Below, piece after piece: positions 32,420 to 41,647 of a stretch of DNA of 64,000 nucleotides; position 1 is the first letter of the stretch, and the number at the start of each line of letters is the position of its first letter. The notes below the pieces were generated by a model. The model ran no database searches. It was not told where the DNA came from and saw only the letters and a list, made by a program, of their open reading frames with translations. Source of the DNA: Pseudonocardia sp. DSM 110487 (GTDB lineage: Bacteria; Actinomycetota; Actinomycetes; Mycobacteriales; Pseudonocardiaceae). The DNA lies in contig NZ_CP080521.1 in NCBI RefSeq assembly GCF_019468565.1, positions 4,340,001-4,404,000 on the forward strand, read 5' to 3'. Made by a program: the position numbers and the translations under genes.

Positions 32420-33387
32420 GCCGCGCGGACCAGCTCGTTCACGTCCATCGGCCGGGTGAGCGCGCCGAACTGGAGCATCAGGTCGGCCACGCGCTGGATC
32501 TGCGCCGCCTCGGTGGTGGTCGGGTAGGCGCTGGCGCTGATCCGTGCGGCCGTCTCCGGGCTGATCCCGGCCGACGACACGAGCAGCGGTTCGAGCACGG
32601 TCCGGTCGGCGCAACGGCGCTGGGCCTCCACCAGCGCGTCCCGGAACGCCCGAACGGTGTCGGGGTTCTCCTCGGCGAACCTGCTCGTGACCACGTAGCC
32701 GTCGATGGGCAGGTCGGCGGTCGGACCCGAGCACGGGTCCATGACCGTCCGCACGGCTAGTGTGCGCCGCGCCTCCGACAGGAAGGGCTCGGGGAGGAAG
32801 GCGGCTTCCACGCGGCCGTTGGCGAGGGCGTTCGCCATGTCGGGGAACGGGATCTCGACGAAGGTCAGCTGGTCGGGTGGGATGCCTTCGGCGCCTGCCA
32901 CCGCGCTGACGGTCAATCCGCCGATGTTGTTGAGCGCGTTGATGCCGATCGTCCGACCGGCCAGGTCGGTGGGCCGCTGTATGGCCGAGCCGGGCAGCGT
33001 GACCACCGAGAAGTTGTCCGGCCGCGCCCGGCTGGCCTCGGCGATGATCACGACGTCGAGGTTCTGCGATCGGGCGGCGATCGTCGAGACGTGGTTGCCG
33101 AACAGCAGGTCGAGGTCACCGGCCACCAGGGCGGGGAGCGCGACCGCGCCGCTCTGGACCCGTTCCGGCCTGACCGCCAGCCCGCCGGCCGCGAACAGGC
33201 CCTCCTGTGCGGCAAGCGTCAGCGGCGCCGCCCCGACGATCGGGAGCACCCCGACCCGGACCTCGATCGGCCCGGCCGCGCCGCCCCCGCCGTCATCGGC
33301 GCCGCAGGCCGCGAGGACGGGCACCGAGGAGAGCACCCCCATCGCCGTGAGGAACCGTCTTCTGCCGAGTGTCGTGGTGCCATCCAT
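32416..33387 (-). CDS. ABC transporter substrate-binding lipoprotein (NMT1/SsuA-like)
   Basis: A 323-residue binding protein. The signal has a twin-arginine stretch GRRRFLT at residues 8-14 and a lipobox LAAC ending at Cys28, so it is probably a Tat-exported lipoprotein. The mature part is of the NMT1/SsuA/TauA type (VRVGVLPIVGAAPLTLAAQEGLF; GINALNNIGGLT; FVEIPFPDMANALANGRV), which bind sulfonates, taurine, nitrate or thiamine precursors. ATG with a GGGGGA site; first gene of the operon. Confidence 0.9.
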   Translation of the reverse strand: MDGTTTLGRRRFLTAMGVLSSVPVLAACGADDGGGGAAGPIEVRVGVLPIVGAAPLTLAAQEGLFAAGGLAVRPERVQSGAVALPALVAGDLDLLFGNHVSTIAARSQNLDVVIIAEASRARPDNFSVVTLPGSAIQRPTDLAGRTIGINALNNIGGLTVSAVAGAEGIPPDQLTFVEIPFPDMANALANGRVEAAFLPEPFLSEARRTLAVRTVMDPCSGPTADLPIDGYVVTSRFAEENPDTVRAFRDALVEAQRRCADRTVLEPLLVSSAGISPETAARISASAYPTTTEAAQIQRVADLMLQFGALTRPMDVNELVRAA

Positions 33388-33474
33388 GCCGTCCCCCGGA
33401 TCTTGCGTGCGTGCCGAGGTGAACCTCGGCCAGCGACCGGTCGTCGGCAAGGCCATGGACCGGCCACCCACCGG

Positions 33475-34647
33475 TCACCCGCCGGGGCGGGCGGCGAGGT
33501 AGACGGCCCGCACCGCGAGCGTGCGTTCGATCTCGTCGATGATCGGGGCGAAGAACTGCTGGCGGTGGTCGGCGTCGCTCATGGACGTCACGGCGAAGTA
33601 CATGCTGCCGAACGCGGCGAAGAGCGTGGCGTTGCGCAGCATCGCGACCGGCATCGCGGGCACCAGCGCCGAGTAGACCGGTGGGCCACCGATCCATTGC
33701 TCGGCCGTCTCCGGTTCCACGACGAGCAGGCCGAGGACGATGAAGAAGGCGAACAGCGCGAGGCCCACCACCCCCGCCTGCACGAGCTGCCGGGTGGCGA
33801 GCACGAGCAGCAGGTTGCGTTCCTCCCGCCCGGTGAGCGGCGTGGCCCGGAGCGGGCCGTCGGGCGTGAGCTGGTCGAACGGCAGCCGGGCGAGCGGCGT
33901 GCCCTTGCTGGCCGCCGCGAGCCGGGGCGGGCTGAGGTCCTGCTCGACCCTGCCGACCTCGTCGCGCAGCCGTGCGGCCGCGGCGAGCACGGTGACCAGG
34001 CCGAACAGGGCGACGACGAGCGCGACCCGCTCCCAGCCGAGCCGGTTCATGGCCTGCCACAGCTCCCCGGTGAAGAACAGGAAGAGCGTCACGAACAGCA
34101 TCCCGGGCAGCGCCCTGCCGAGCAGCCGGACGCTGTTGCGCAGGTCGTCGATCGCGTGCCGGAGCGCCCTGCGCAGCAGCGTGCCGACACCGTAGGTGGT
34201 GGCGAGCAGCGTGATGCCGAAGGCGGCGGCGAAGAACAGCACGAACCCCAGCAGGCCTACGCCACTGCCTCCCGGTGGGGTGACGGTGCCGTCGATGCCG
34301 AGCTGCAGCAACGGCACCGCGACCGGCATCGCCACGTACGCGGCGAGGATCGCGATGGTGGTCGCGCGCGAGAAGCGGGGCCGCCGCCTGAGGTAGGCCG
34401 ATATCGAGACCCACACGATCAGCGCGACGACGATCACCCCGGCGAGCACGACCCAGCGCCACGAGCCCGCGCTGCGCAGCGGCACGAGCCACGCGAGGCT
34501 CGCGGCCGCCACGAGGGCGAGCACGGGCAGCATCCGGGGGAGTACGTGCCCGGTGAAGTCGTACCCGGCGATCATGGTGGGCGTTCCCTGCCGGACGAAC
34601 CAGCGCTCGGCCTGGTGCAGCTGCGCAGGCGATGCGGTGAACGGCAC
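33475..34647 (-). CDS. Uncharacterised multi-pass membrane protein
   Basis: About 390 residues with some eight hydrophobic segments, the first near residue 37 (LPVLALVAAASLAWLVPL). The N-terminus (FTASPAQLHQAERWFVRQGTP) and a central charged loop (RLRDEVGRVEQDLSPPRLAAASKGTPLARLPFDQLTPDGPLR) are soluble. I do not recognise the family. It lies between the ABC importer and the IclR regulator, on the same strand as both. Start uncertain: GTG at 34647 follows GAGGAA, whereas GTG at 34665 overlaps the IclR stop. Confidence 0.6.
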   Translation of the reverse strand: MPFTASPAQLHQAERWFVRQGTPTMIAGYDFTGHVLPRMLPVLALVAAASLAWLVPLRSAGSWRWVVLAGVIVVALIVWVSISAYLRRRPRFSRATTIAILAAYVAMPVAVPLLQLGIDGTVTPPGGSGVGLLGFVLFFAAAFGITLLATTYGVGTLLRRALRHAIDDLRNSVRLLGRALPGMLFVTLFLFFTGELWQAMNRLGWERVALVVALFGLVTVLAAAARLRDEVGRVEQDLSPPRLAAASKGTPLARLPFDQLTPDGPLRATPLTGREERNLLLVLATRQLVQAGVVGLALFAFFIVLGLLVVEPETAEQWIGGPPVYSALVPAMPVAMLRNATLFAAFGSMYFAVTSMSDADHRQQFFAPIIDEIERTLAVRAVYLAARPGG

Positions 34648-34661
34648 GGGGCGATCATTCC

Positions 34662-35435
34662 TCACGCGGCCGGGCGCGCCGCTCCGATCCCCTCGGCGGC
34701 GCGCAGCGCCACCTCGCCCAGCTCGGCGAACCGCTCGGGCGGGACCCGGTCCCGCGGACCCCAGATCGAGAGCACGGCGAGTGGGCGGCGGTTGCGGTCG
34801 AGCACCGGAGCCGAGACGCCGTACAGCGACGACTCCAGCTCGCCCGCGCAGACGCCGTACCCGCGCTGCCGGGTGGCCGTGAGCTCGGCGGCCAGCGCGT
34901 CGGGATCGGTGATCGTGGTGTCGGTGAACCGGGTCAGCGCGCCGGACAGCACGCGGCGCACCTGCGGGGCGGGCAGGAAGGCGAGCAGCGCCTTGCCGGT
35001 GGAGGTGGCGTGCAGCGGCACCGAGCGGCCGAGCCAGCTCGCGGTGAGCACGGCCGTCGGTGTCACCTCGTCGAGGTAGGTCAGCCCGCCCATACCGGGC
35101 ACGGCGAGCGACGCGGTCTCCCCGGTCCGCTCGCACATCCGCTCGAGGACGGGGTGCGCGGCGGCGATCAGCGCGTCCGGCCCGGCCGCGTTGCCGAGCT
35201 CCATCGTGGTGAGCCCGATCGAGTACCGGCCGGTCGACTCGTCGACGGACACCAGGCCTCGGATCTGCAAAGTCTTGAGCAGGCGCCATGCGGTGGCCCG
35301 GTTGAGCCCGCACGCACGCGCGAGCGCCGGAGCGGTGGTTGCTTCGGGCTGCGCGGAGGCCACCGCCAGTAGAAGATCGACCGCACGGTCGACCGACTGG
35401 ATCCGGACGGACGCCGCAGGCTCACGTGTTGCCAC
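34662..35435 (-). CDS. IclR-family transcriptional regulator
   Basis: A 257-residue IclR regulator: N-terminal winged helix (SVDRAVDLLLAVASAQPEATTAPALARACGLNRATAWRLLKTL, residues about 15-58) and an effector-binding GAF-like domain (GSVPLHATSTGKALLAFL; SLYGVSAPVLDRNRRPLAVLSIWGP). GTG start. It is divergent from the peptide-type importer and carnitine genes with an 80-base gap, and so is the likely regulator of that island; it may also control the membrane protein and ABC importer downstream of it. Confidence 0.9.
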   Translation of the reverse strand: MATREPAASVRIQSVDRAVDLLLAVASAQPEATTAPALARACGLNRATAWRLLKTLQIRGLVSVDESTGRYSIGLTTMELGNAAGPDALIAAAHPVLERMCERTGETASLAVPGMGGLTYLDEVTPTAVLTASWLGRSVPLHATSTGKALLAFLPAPQVRRVLSGALTRFTDTTITDPDALAAELTATRQRGYGVCAGELESSLYGVSAPVLDRNRRPLAVLSIWGPRDRVPPERFAELGEVALRAAEGIGAARPAA

Positions 35436-35459
35436 GACGAAACATCCTCATCACCTGCA

Positions 35460-35489
35460 TTGACGGTTCCACCCGGGCGTGACTACGTT
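35460..35489 (+). promoter_or_regulatory. Promoter of the carnitine-type island
   Basis: TTGACG (35460-35465) and TACGTT (35484-35489), 18-base spacer, in the divergent IclR gap. A weak dyad GTGA-N6-TCAC (35479-35492) overlaps the -10. The first gene follows a GAGGGGG ribosome site. Confidence 0.5.
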
Positions 35490-35515
35490 CACATTACTCC
35501 GAGGGGGTTCGCATC

Positions 35516-37078
35516 ATGCGACAACCACCACACTCCCGCCGGGATGTGTTGAAGTACGGCCTGCTCACCGGCGCAGCGCTGGCCGGTCTGTCCGGTTGTA
35601 GCGCTGTGCCCCGAAGACCGGATCCGGGCACACCGCCCGTCCGCGGAGGGGTGTACAGCCACGGCGCCACCGGCGGCGGGCTGAAGGACACGCTCGAGCC
35701 GTACTTCCCGGTCACCAACCCGGACATCAGCCGGGTCATGCAGCTCTACGAGCCGCTCCTGCGGTGGGACGCGACCTACGAGATCGAGCCGTCGGTCGCC
35801 GAGTCGGTCACCCCGAACACCGACAACACGCAGTGGACGGTTCGCATCCGCGAAGGCGTGGAGTTCCACCACGGCAAGACCGTCACGGCCGAGGACATCA
35901 TGTTCAGCCTGGCGACGGTCACGGACCCGAACAACACCGGCTCGGGAGGCACGGAGCTCGCCACCGTCCTCGAGCTGAACAACTCCAAGATCGTCGATCC
36001 CCGGACGATCGTGCTGCAGCTCAACTCCCCGTACGCGGTGCTCGACCAGCTCCTCGCGGAGTACACCGTCGGGATCATCCCCACCGACTTCGACATCTCC
36101 CACCCGGTCGGCACCGGCCCGTTCGCCTACCGGCACTTCGTCCCGGGCCAGCTCTCCCAGTTCGTCCGGCACGAGAACTACTGGGACGGCCCCGCGTGGG
36201 TCGACGAGCTGTTCATCTACGACTTCGCCGACGACGCGGCCAAGGTCAACGCCCTGCTCGCGGGCCAGGTCCAGAGCATCGACAACCTGCCCAACTACCT
36301 CGCGGGCACGATCGAGCAGCAGGGCGCGTCGCCGCTGGTCTCCGAGACCGGCGCGTGGGTGCCGTTCACGATGCGCGTCGACGTCGCGCCGTTCTCCGAC
36401 GTGCGGGTGCGGCAGGCGTTGCGGCTCATCGTCGACCGGCAGCAGATGATCGACCAGGCGCTCAACGGCTTCGGCGTCCTCGGCAACGACCTGTACGCGC
36501 CGTTCGACCCGGCGTACGCGAGCGACCTGCCGCAGCGCATGCAGGACATCGACCAGGCCAGGTCGCTGCTGCGCCAGGCAGGGCAGGAGAACCTCGACGT
36601 CGAGCTGGTCACCTCCAGCGCGGTCGGCGCGGGTGCCGTCGAGTCGGCCAACCTGTTCGTCGAGCAGGCCCGCAAGGCGGGCGTCACGGTGCGGCTGAAC
36701 AAGGCCGACGCCAACGTCTTCTACGGCGACCGCTACCTGTCCTGGAACTTCGCCCAGGACTTCTGGAACACCCGCAACTACATCCCGCAGGTGGCCACGT
36801 CCTCGGTGAAGGGCGCCACCTACAACGAGACCCACTTCGAGGACCCGACCTTCACCGCGCTGATCGACCAGGCCAAGCGGGAGCCGGACCCGGCACGGCG
36901 CAACCAGTTGCTGCACGACGCGCAGGTGATCGAGTACGAGACCGGAGGCTTCATCATCTGGGGCTTCAAGCGCCAGCTCGACGCCTACTCCAACCTGGTG
37001 CAGGGCCTCGAACCGCACCGGTACCTGCCGTGCTCGAACTTCCGCTTCTCCCGAGCGTCCTTCGTGAGGCAGCCGTGA
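35516..37078 (+). CDS. ABC transporter substrate-binding lipoprotein, family 5 (peptide/opine/nickel type)
   Basis: A 520-residue extracellular binding protein of family 5 (DppA/OppA type). The N-terminus has a Tat-like SRRDVLK at residues 7-13 and a lipobox LSGC with Cys28. Typical blocks follow: MQLYEPLLRWD, WTVRIREGVEFHHGKTVTAEDI, GTGPFAYRHFVPGQ and DVRVRQALRLIVDRQQMI. Family 5 ligands include peptides, opines and quaternary-amine compounds; here a betaine or carnitine-like solute is inferred from the downstream genes. GAGGGGG ribosome site. First gene of the island. Confidence 0.92.
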   Translation: MRQPPHSRRDVLKYGLLTGAALAGLSGCSAVPRRPDPGTPPVRGGVYSHGATGGGLKDTLEPYFPVTNPDISRVMQLYEPLLRWDATYEIEPSVAESVTPNTDNTQWTVRIREGVEFHHGKTVTAEDIMFSLATVTDPNNTGSGGTELATVLELNNSKIVDPRTIVLQLNSPYAVLDQLLAEYTVGIIPTDFDISHPVGTGPFAYRHFVPGQLSQFVRHENYWDGPAWVDELFIYDFADDAAKVNALLAGQVQSIDNLPNYLAGTIEQQGASPLVSETGAWVPFTMRVDVAPFSDVRVRQALRLIVDRQQMIDQALNGFGVLGNDLYAPFDPAYASDLPQRMQDIDQARSLLRQAGQENLDVELVTSSAVGAGAVESANLFVEQARKAGVTVRLNKADANVFYGDRYLSWNFAQDFWNTRNYIPQVATSSVKGATYNETHFEDPTFTALIDQAKREPDPARRNQLLHDAQVIEYETGGFIIWGFKRQLDAYSNLVQGLEPHRYLPCSNFRFSRASFVRQP

Positions 37079-38115
37079 CCGATCTCGTGACGCCGAGCGC
37101 CGCAACCGACACCACGGCGAGCGCGCCGGCTCCCCCGGCCAAGGCCGGTTGGCCCTGGCTGAAGTGGTTCGCCCGCCGCATCGGCCTGGCCGCGCTGACG
37201 CTGTGGTTGTGCTCGGTGCTGGTCTTCTTCGCCACCGCCGCGCTGGGCGACCCGGTGCGCGCGATCCTCGGCAAGGACTACGGCAGCAGCCCGGAGCGGG
37301 CGGCGGCGCTCGCCGCCGAGCTCCACCTCGACCGGCCGGTGATCGCCCGGTACTTCGAGTGGCTCGGCGGGCTGCTCACCGGCGACCTCGGCAACTCGGT
37401 CGCCAACGGCCTGCCGGTCGGCGAGCTGGTCGGCGACCGGATCGTCAACTCCGCCGTGCTGGTGATCGTGGCGGCGATCGTGATGATCCCGGTCGCGTTC
37501 GGCATCGCGATGGTCTCCGCGAACAACCGCGGGAAGCGCGCCGACGGCGTGATCCAGATCGTCATGATCACCCTGGCCGGGCTGCCCGAGTTCGTGGTCG
37601 GCATCCTGCTGGTGGCGCTCTTCTCCACCACGGTGCTGCACGTGCTGCCCGCCGTCACCATCGCGGGCGGCGGTGCCCCGCCCTGGTTCGTCCCGGCCTC
37701 GATGGTCCTGCCGGTGCTCACGCTGGTGATCGCGGTGGCGCCGTACGTGGCCCGGATCGTGCGCTCGAGCCTGCTCGAGGTGCTCGACTCCGACTACGTG
37801 GAGCTCGCCCGGCTCAAGGGAGTGCCCGAACGCATCGTGATGCGCAAGCACGCCCTGCTCAACGCGATCGTCCCGGGCATCCAGGTGATCGCACTGCAGC
37901 TGGCGTGGCTCGCGGGCGGCATCGTGATCGTCGAGTACCTGTTCTCCTACCCGGGGATCGGGGCGAGCCTCGTCGACTCGGTGCGCAACTCCGACTTCCC
38001 GATGGTGCAGGTGCTGGCCATGGTGATCGCCGCGGTGTACGTGGGGGTCAACCTGCTCGCCGACGTCCTGTCCATCCTGTTCACCCCGCGAGCGAGGACG
38101 GCGATCTCATCATGA
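37075..38115 (+). CDS. ABC transporter permease, DppB/OppB type
   Basis: A 346-residue permease of the binding-protein-dependent type. After about 30 residues of Ala/Pro-rich leader it has six helices, with the first near 43-65, a long periplasmic segment holding the DppB-type block ELHLDRPVIARYFEWLGGLLTGDLGNS, and the EAA loop DYVELARLKGVPERIVMRKHALLNAI. GTG overlaps the binding-protein stop. Pairs with the next permease. Confidence 0.92.
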   Translation: MTDLVTPSAATDTTASAPAPPAKAGWPWLKWFARRIGLAALTLWLCSVLVFFATAALGDPVRAILGKDYGSSPERAAALAAELHLDRPVIARYFEWLGGLLTGDLGNSVANGLPVGELVGDRIVNSAVLVIVAAIVMIPVAFGIAMVSANNRGKRADGVIQIVMITLAGLPEFVVGILLVALFSTTVLHVLPAVTIAGGGAPPWFVPASMVLPVLTLVIAVAPYVARIVRSSLLEVLDSDYVELARLKGVPERIVMRKHALLNAIVPGIQVIALQLAWLAGGIVIVEYLFSYPGIGASLVDSVRNSDFPMVQVLAMVIAAVYVGVNLLADVLSILFTPRARTAISS

Positions 38116-38936
38116 TCCTCACGACCGGAGCTCGTCGGATCGGGCGGCAGCGCAGGCTGGTCACCGGCCTGGTGATCACCCTCGTGATCGCGTTGATCGC
38201 GATCGTCGGCCCGTGGCTCGCCCCGTACAGCGAGAACGAGATCGTCGGCAAGCCCTTCACGATGGAGGGCTCCTGGCTGGGCACCGACTACCTCGGCCAG
38301 GACGTGTGGAGCCGCGTGCTCGCCGGTGGCGGCTCGATCCTGATGATCTCGGTGCTGGCCACCGCGCTCGGCATGGTGCTCGGGATCGTCATCGGGGTCG
38401 TCGCCGCCTACGCGGGCGGCTGGCTCGACGAGACGATCATGCGGCTGAACGACGTCGCGCTCGCCTTCCCGCAGATCCTGCTCGCGCTGCTCGTGCTCAC
38501 GGCCGTCGACCAGCCGGCCTGGTGGATGATCGTGCTGCTGGTCGGCTTCTCGCACGCCCCCCGTGTGGCACGGGTGGCCCGCGGGGTGGCGCTGGGAATC
38601 GTCTCCCGCGACTTCGTCCACTCCGCGGAGGCGCTCGGGGAGTCCCGCCTGCGGGTGATCGTGGCCGAGGTGCTGCCGAACATGAACGCCCCGCTGCTCG
38701 CCGAGGCCGGGCTGCGGCTGACGTACTCGATCGGCATGGTCGCGGGCATCGGCTTCCTGGGCTTCGCCGCCAACCCCGGCGCGGCCGACTGGGGCCAGAT
38801 GATCAACGAGAACCGCCTGGCGCTGCTCGTGCAGCCGTGGGGCGTGCTGGCGCCGGTGATCGTGATCGGCATCTTCACCGTCGGCACCAACCTGATGGCC
38901 GACGGGATCGCGCAGCTGGCGGGACGGGGTGAGTAG
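38112..38936 (+). CDS. ABC transporter permease, DppC/OppC type
   Basis: A 274-residue DppC-type permease with the family N-terminal helix followed by the periplasmic FTMEGSWLGTDYLGQDVWSRVLAGG and the EAA loop DFVHSAEALGESRLRVIVAEVLPNM. Overlaps the DppB-type gene by four bases (ATGA) and is followed directly (no gap) by the fused ATPase, so the transporter forms one unit. Confidence 0.92.
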   Translation: MILTTGARRIGRQRRLVTGLVITLVIALIAIVGPWLAPYSENEIVGKPFTMEGSWLGTDYLGQDVWSRVLAGGGSILMISVLATALGMVLGIVIGVVAAYAGGWLDETIMRLNDVALAFPQILLALLVLTAVDQPAWWMIVLLVGFSHAPRVARVARGVALGIVSRDFVHSAEALGESRLRVIVAEVLPNMNAPLLAEAGLRLTYSIGMVAGIGFLGFAANPGAADWGQMINENRLALLVQPWGVLAPVIVIGIFTVGTNLMADGIAQLAGRGE

Positions 38937-40745
38937 ATGACGGTTCTCGATTCCAGCGCTGTCGATCCGGCTGAGGGCTGCGTCCTCTCCGACCTGCGGG
39001 TCGCGCTCACCGGGCGCCCAGGTGACGACACTGTCGACGTCGTCGACGAGATCAACCTCGAGCTGCGGCCCGGCGAGGTCGTCGGGCTGGTCGGCGAGTC
39101 CGGGTCCGGCAAGACCACGGCCGGCACGGCGATCCTCGGCTACGCGCGGCACGGCGCGACGATCGAGCGGGGAAGCCTCCTGTTCGAGGGCCAGGACATC
39201 CTGGCGTTGCCGTGGGACCAGGTCCGCCCGATCCGCGGTATGAAGATCGCCTACGTACCGCAGGACCCCGGCGCGGCGCTCAACCCGGCGATCCGGATCG
39301 GCCGCCAGATCGTCGAGCTGCTCGAGCTGCACGGCATCGGCACCGCCGAGGAGCGCATCGAACGGGCACGGGCAGGCCTCCGCGAGGTGGGCCTGCCCGA
39401 CGACGACGAGTTCCTGGCCCGCTACCCGCACCAGCTCTCCGGGGGCCAGGTCCAACGGGTCGCGCTGGCGATGGCCTTCCTGCCCCGGCCCAAGGTGTTG
39501 GTCCTCGACGAGCCGACCACCGGCCTGGACGTCACCACCCAGGGCATGGTGCTGCGCACGATGGCCGAGCTGTGCCGCAGCTACCGCGTCGCGGCGCTGT
39601 ACGTCACCCACGACCTGGCCGTCGTGGCCAACATCGCCGACCGGGTCGCGGTCATGTACGCCGGGCGGATCGTCGAGCTCGGTCCGCGCGAGGTGATGTT
39701 CTCCCAGCCTGCGCACCCGTACACGCGCGCGCTGCTGGACGCCATCCCGCACCTGGCCCAGGCCCGCGCGCTCACCGGCATCCCGGGCAGCACACCCGGG
39801 CCGGGGCGCCGCCCGTCCGGCTGCCCGTTCCACGACCGCTGCGAGTACGTCGAGGACCGCTGCACGGAGATCGAACCGCCGGACGTCCAGGTCGGCCCGG
39901 ACCACAGCGCGAAGTGCCTGCGCGTCGGCGAGATCGGTTCGTGGGACATCAACCGGGGCAACACGCACGACACCGACCCGAACAAGAAGCGGGACATCAT
40001 CCTCACGGTCGATGACCTGCGTGTGTTCTACGGCCGCAAGGAGGTCGTGCACGGCGTCGGCTTCGACCTGGCCAAGGCCGAGGTCGTGGCGCTGGTGGGG
40101 GAGTCGGGCAGCGGCAAGACCACGATCTCGCGGTGCATCGGCGGCCTGCACAGGGAATGGACCGGCGAGGTGACGTTCGAGGGGCGCCCGCTCGGCAAGG
40201 GCTCGCGGGCGCGCAGCATCGAGGACCGCAAGCGGATCCAGTACATCTTCCAGAACCCGTACCTGTCGCTGAACCCGCGCCTGACGATCGCCCAGATCGT
40301 GGCCCGGCCGATGGAGCTGTTCGGCATCGCCAAGGGCAAGGCGGCCCGGGATCGGGTGGTGGAGCTGCTGGATGCGGTCGCGCTCGGCTCCACCGTGCTC
40401 GACCTGCGCACCGACCGGCTCTCCGGCGGTGAACGGCAACGGGTGGCGATCGCCAGGGCCCTCGCGGCCGAACCCGACCTGCTGGTCTGCGACGAGATCA
40501 CCTCGGCGCTGGACGTGTCGGTGCAGGGCTCGATCGTGGCGCTGCTCGACGACCTCCGGAAGACCCGGGGGATCAGCATGCTGTTCGTCACGCACAACCT
40601 GGCCCTCGTCCGTTCGATCGCGGCGCGGGTGCAGGTGCTCAACTCCGGCGAGCTGGTCGAGTCGGGGTTCGTGGTCGAGGTCCTCGACACGCCGAAACAG
40701 GAGTACACGAAGCGGCTGCTGAGCAACTCGCCCGCGGTCGGCTGA
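38937..40745 (+). CDS. Fused ABC transporter ATPase (DppD-DppF type, two nucleotide-binding domains)
   Basis: A 602-residue protein carrying both ATPases in one chain. The first domain (about 1-340) has Walker A GESGSGKTT, signature LSGGQVQR, Walker B VLVLDEPTT and the Cys-rich GCPFHDRCEYVEDRC tail near 295 typical of oligopeptide-type ATPases. The second (about 350-602) has another GESGSGKTT, LSGGERQR and LLVCDEITSALD, and lacks the Cys-rich tail. Both sets look catalytically intact. ATG directly follows the permease stop. Confidence 0.93.
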   Translation: MTVLDSSAVDPAEGCVLSDLRVALTGRPGDDTVDVVDEINLELRPGEVVGLVGESGSGKTTAGTAILGYARHGATIERGSLLFEGQDILALPWDQVRPIRGMKIAYVPQDPGAALNPAIRIGRQIVELLELHGIGTAEERIERARAGLREVGLPDDDEFLARYPHQLSGGQVQRVALAMAFLPRPKVLVLDEPTTGLDVTTQGMVLRTMAELCRSYRVAALYVTHDLAVVANIADRVAVMYAGRIVELGPREVMFSQPAHPYTRALLDAIPHLAQARALTGIPGSTPGPGRRPSGCPFHDRCEYVEDRCTEIEPPDVQVGPDHSAKCLRVGEIGSWDINRGNTHDTDPNKKRDIILTVDDLRVFYGRKEVVHGVGFDLAKAEVVALVGESGSGKTTISRCIGGLHREWTGEVTFEGRPLGKGSRARSIEDRKRIQYIFQNPYLSLNPRLTIAQIVARPMELFGIAKGKAARDRVVELLDAVALGSTVLDLRTDRLSGGERQRVAIARALAAEPDLLVCDEITSALDVSVQGSIVALLDDLRKTRGISMLFVTHNLALVRSIAARVQVLNSGELVESGFVVEVLDTPKQEYTKRLLSNSPAVG

Positions 40746-40759
40746 AGGGGGTCGGGGGT

Positions 40760-41647
40760 TTGAATCGCAAGGTCATCATCACGTGCGCGCTCACCGGTGC
40801 GGGGGACACCGTCGGAAGGTCCGAGCACGTGCCGGTCACGCCCGAGCAGATCGCCGTGTCGGGCATCGCGGCCGCCCGGGCCGGGGCGGCGATCGTGCAC
40901 GTCCACGTGCGCGACCCGGACACCGGCGCCGGATCGCGGGACGTGGCGCTGTACCGGGAGGTGGTGCGGCGGCTGCGGGAGAGCGACGTGGACGTCGTGA
41001 TCAACACGACCGCGGGTATGGGCGGCGACCTCTTCCTCGACCCCGAGGACCCGTCCGGGTTCGCCGATGGCACCGATCTGGTCAACGGGATCGAGCGGCT
41101 GGCGCACGTCGAGGAGCTGTTGCCCGACGTCTGCACGCTCGACTGCGGCAGCCTGAACTTCGGCGAGGGCAGCCTGGTCTACGTCAGCACGCCGGACATG
41201 CTGCGGGCCGGGGCCAAGCGGATCCAGGAGCTCGGGGTGCGCCCTGAGCTGGAGATCTTCGACACCGGACACCTCTGGTTCGCCAACAAGCTCGTGGACG
41301 AGGGCCTGATCGACCCGCCCGGGATGTACCAGCTATGCATGGGCATCCCGTACGGTGCCCCACCCGAGCCTGCCCTGCTCGCGGCCATGGTGGCGCAGAT
41401 CCCGCCCGGCGTCGTGTGGGCCTCCTTCGCCCTCGGCCGGATGCAGATGCCGTGGGTGGCGCAGTCCGTGCTCCTCGGCGGGCACGTGCGGGTGGGGCTG
41501 GAGGACAACCTCTACCTCGGCCGCGGCAACAAGGTCAGCAACGCGGCGCTGGTCGCCAACGCGGTCACGATCATCGAGGCGATGGGCGCCGAGGTGGCCA
41601 CGCCGGACGAGGCGCGGGAGATCCTCTCCCTGCGGTCTCGCGCATGA
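40760..41647 (+). CDS. cdhC: Beta-keto acid cleavage enzyme, 3-dehydrocarnitine-cleaving (CdhC-like)
   Basis: A 295-residue BKACE (DUF849) protein: VIITCALTGAGDT at the start, zinc-binding HVHVRD with His47 and His49, and NLYLGRG with the expected active-site Glu region near the C-terminus. BKACE enzymes condense acetyl-CoA with a beta-keto acid; the carnitine member turns 3-dehydrocarnitine into acetoacetate plus betainyl-CoA. The carnitine call rests on the next two genes. TTG start at 40760 after a G-rich ribosome site; its stop overlaps the dehydrogenase (ATGA). Confidence 0.85.
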   Translation: MNRKVIITCALTGAGDTVGRSEHVPVTPEQIAVSGIAAARAGAAIVHVHVRDPDTGAGSRDVALYREVVRRLRESDVDVVINTTAGMGGDLFLDPEDPSGFADGTDLVNGIERLAHVEELLPDVCTLDCGSLNFGEGSLVYVSTPDMLRAGAKRIQELGVRPELEIFDTGHLWFANKLVDEGLIDPPGMYQLCMGIPYGAPPEPALLAAMVAQIPPGVVWASFALGRMQMPWVAQSVLLGGHVRVGLEDNLYLGRGNKVSNAALVANAVTIIEAMGAEVATPDEAREILSLRSRA

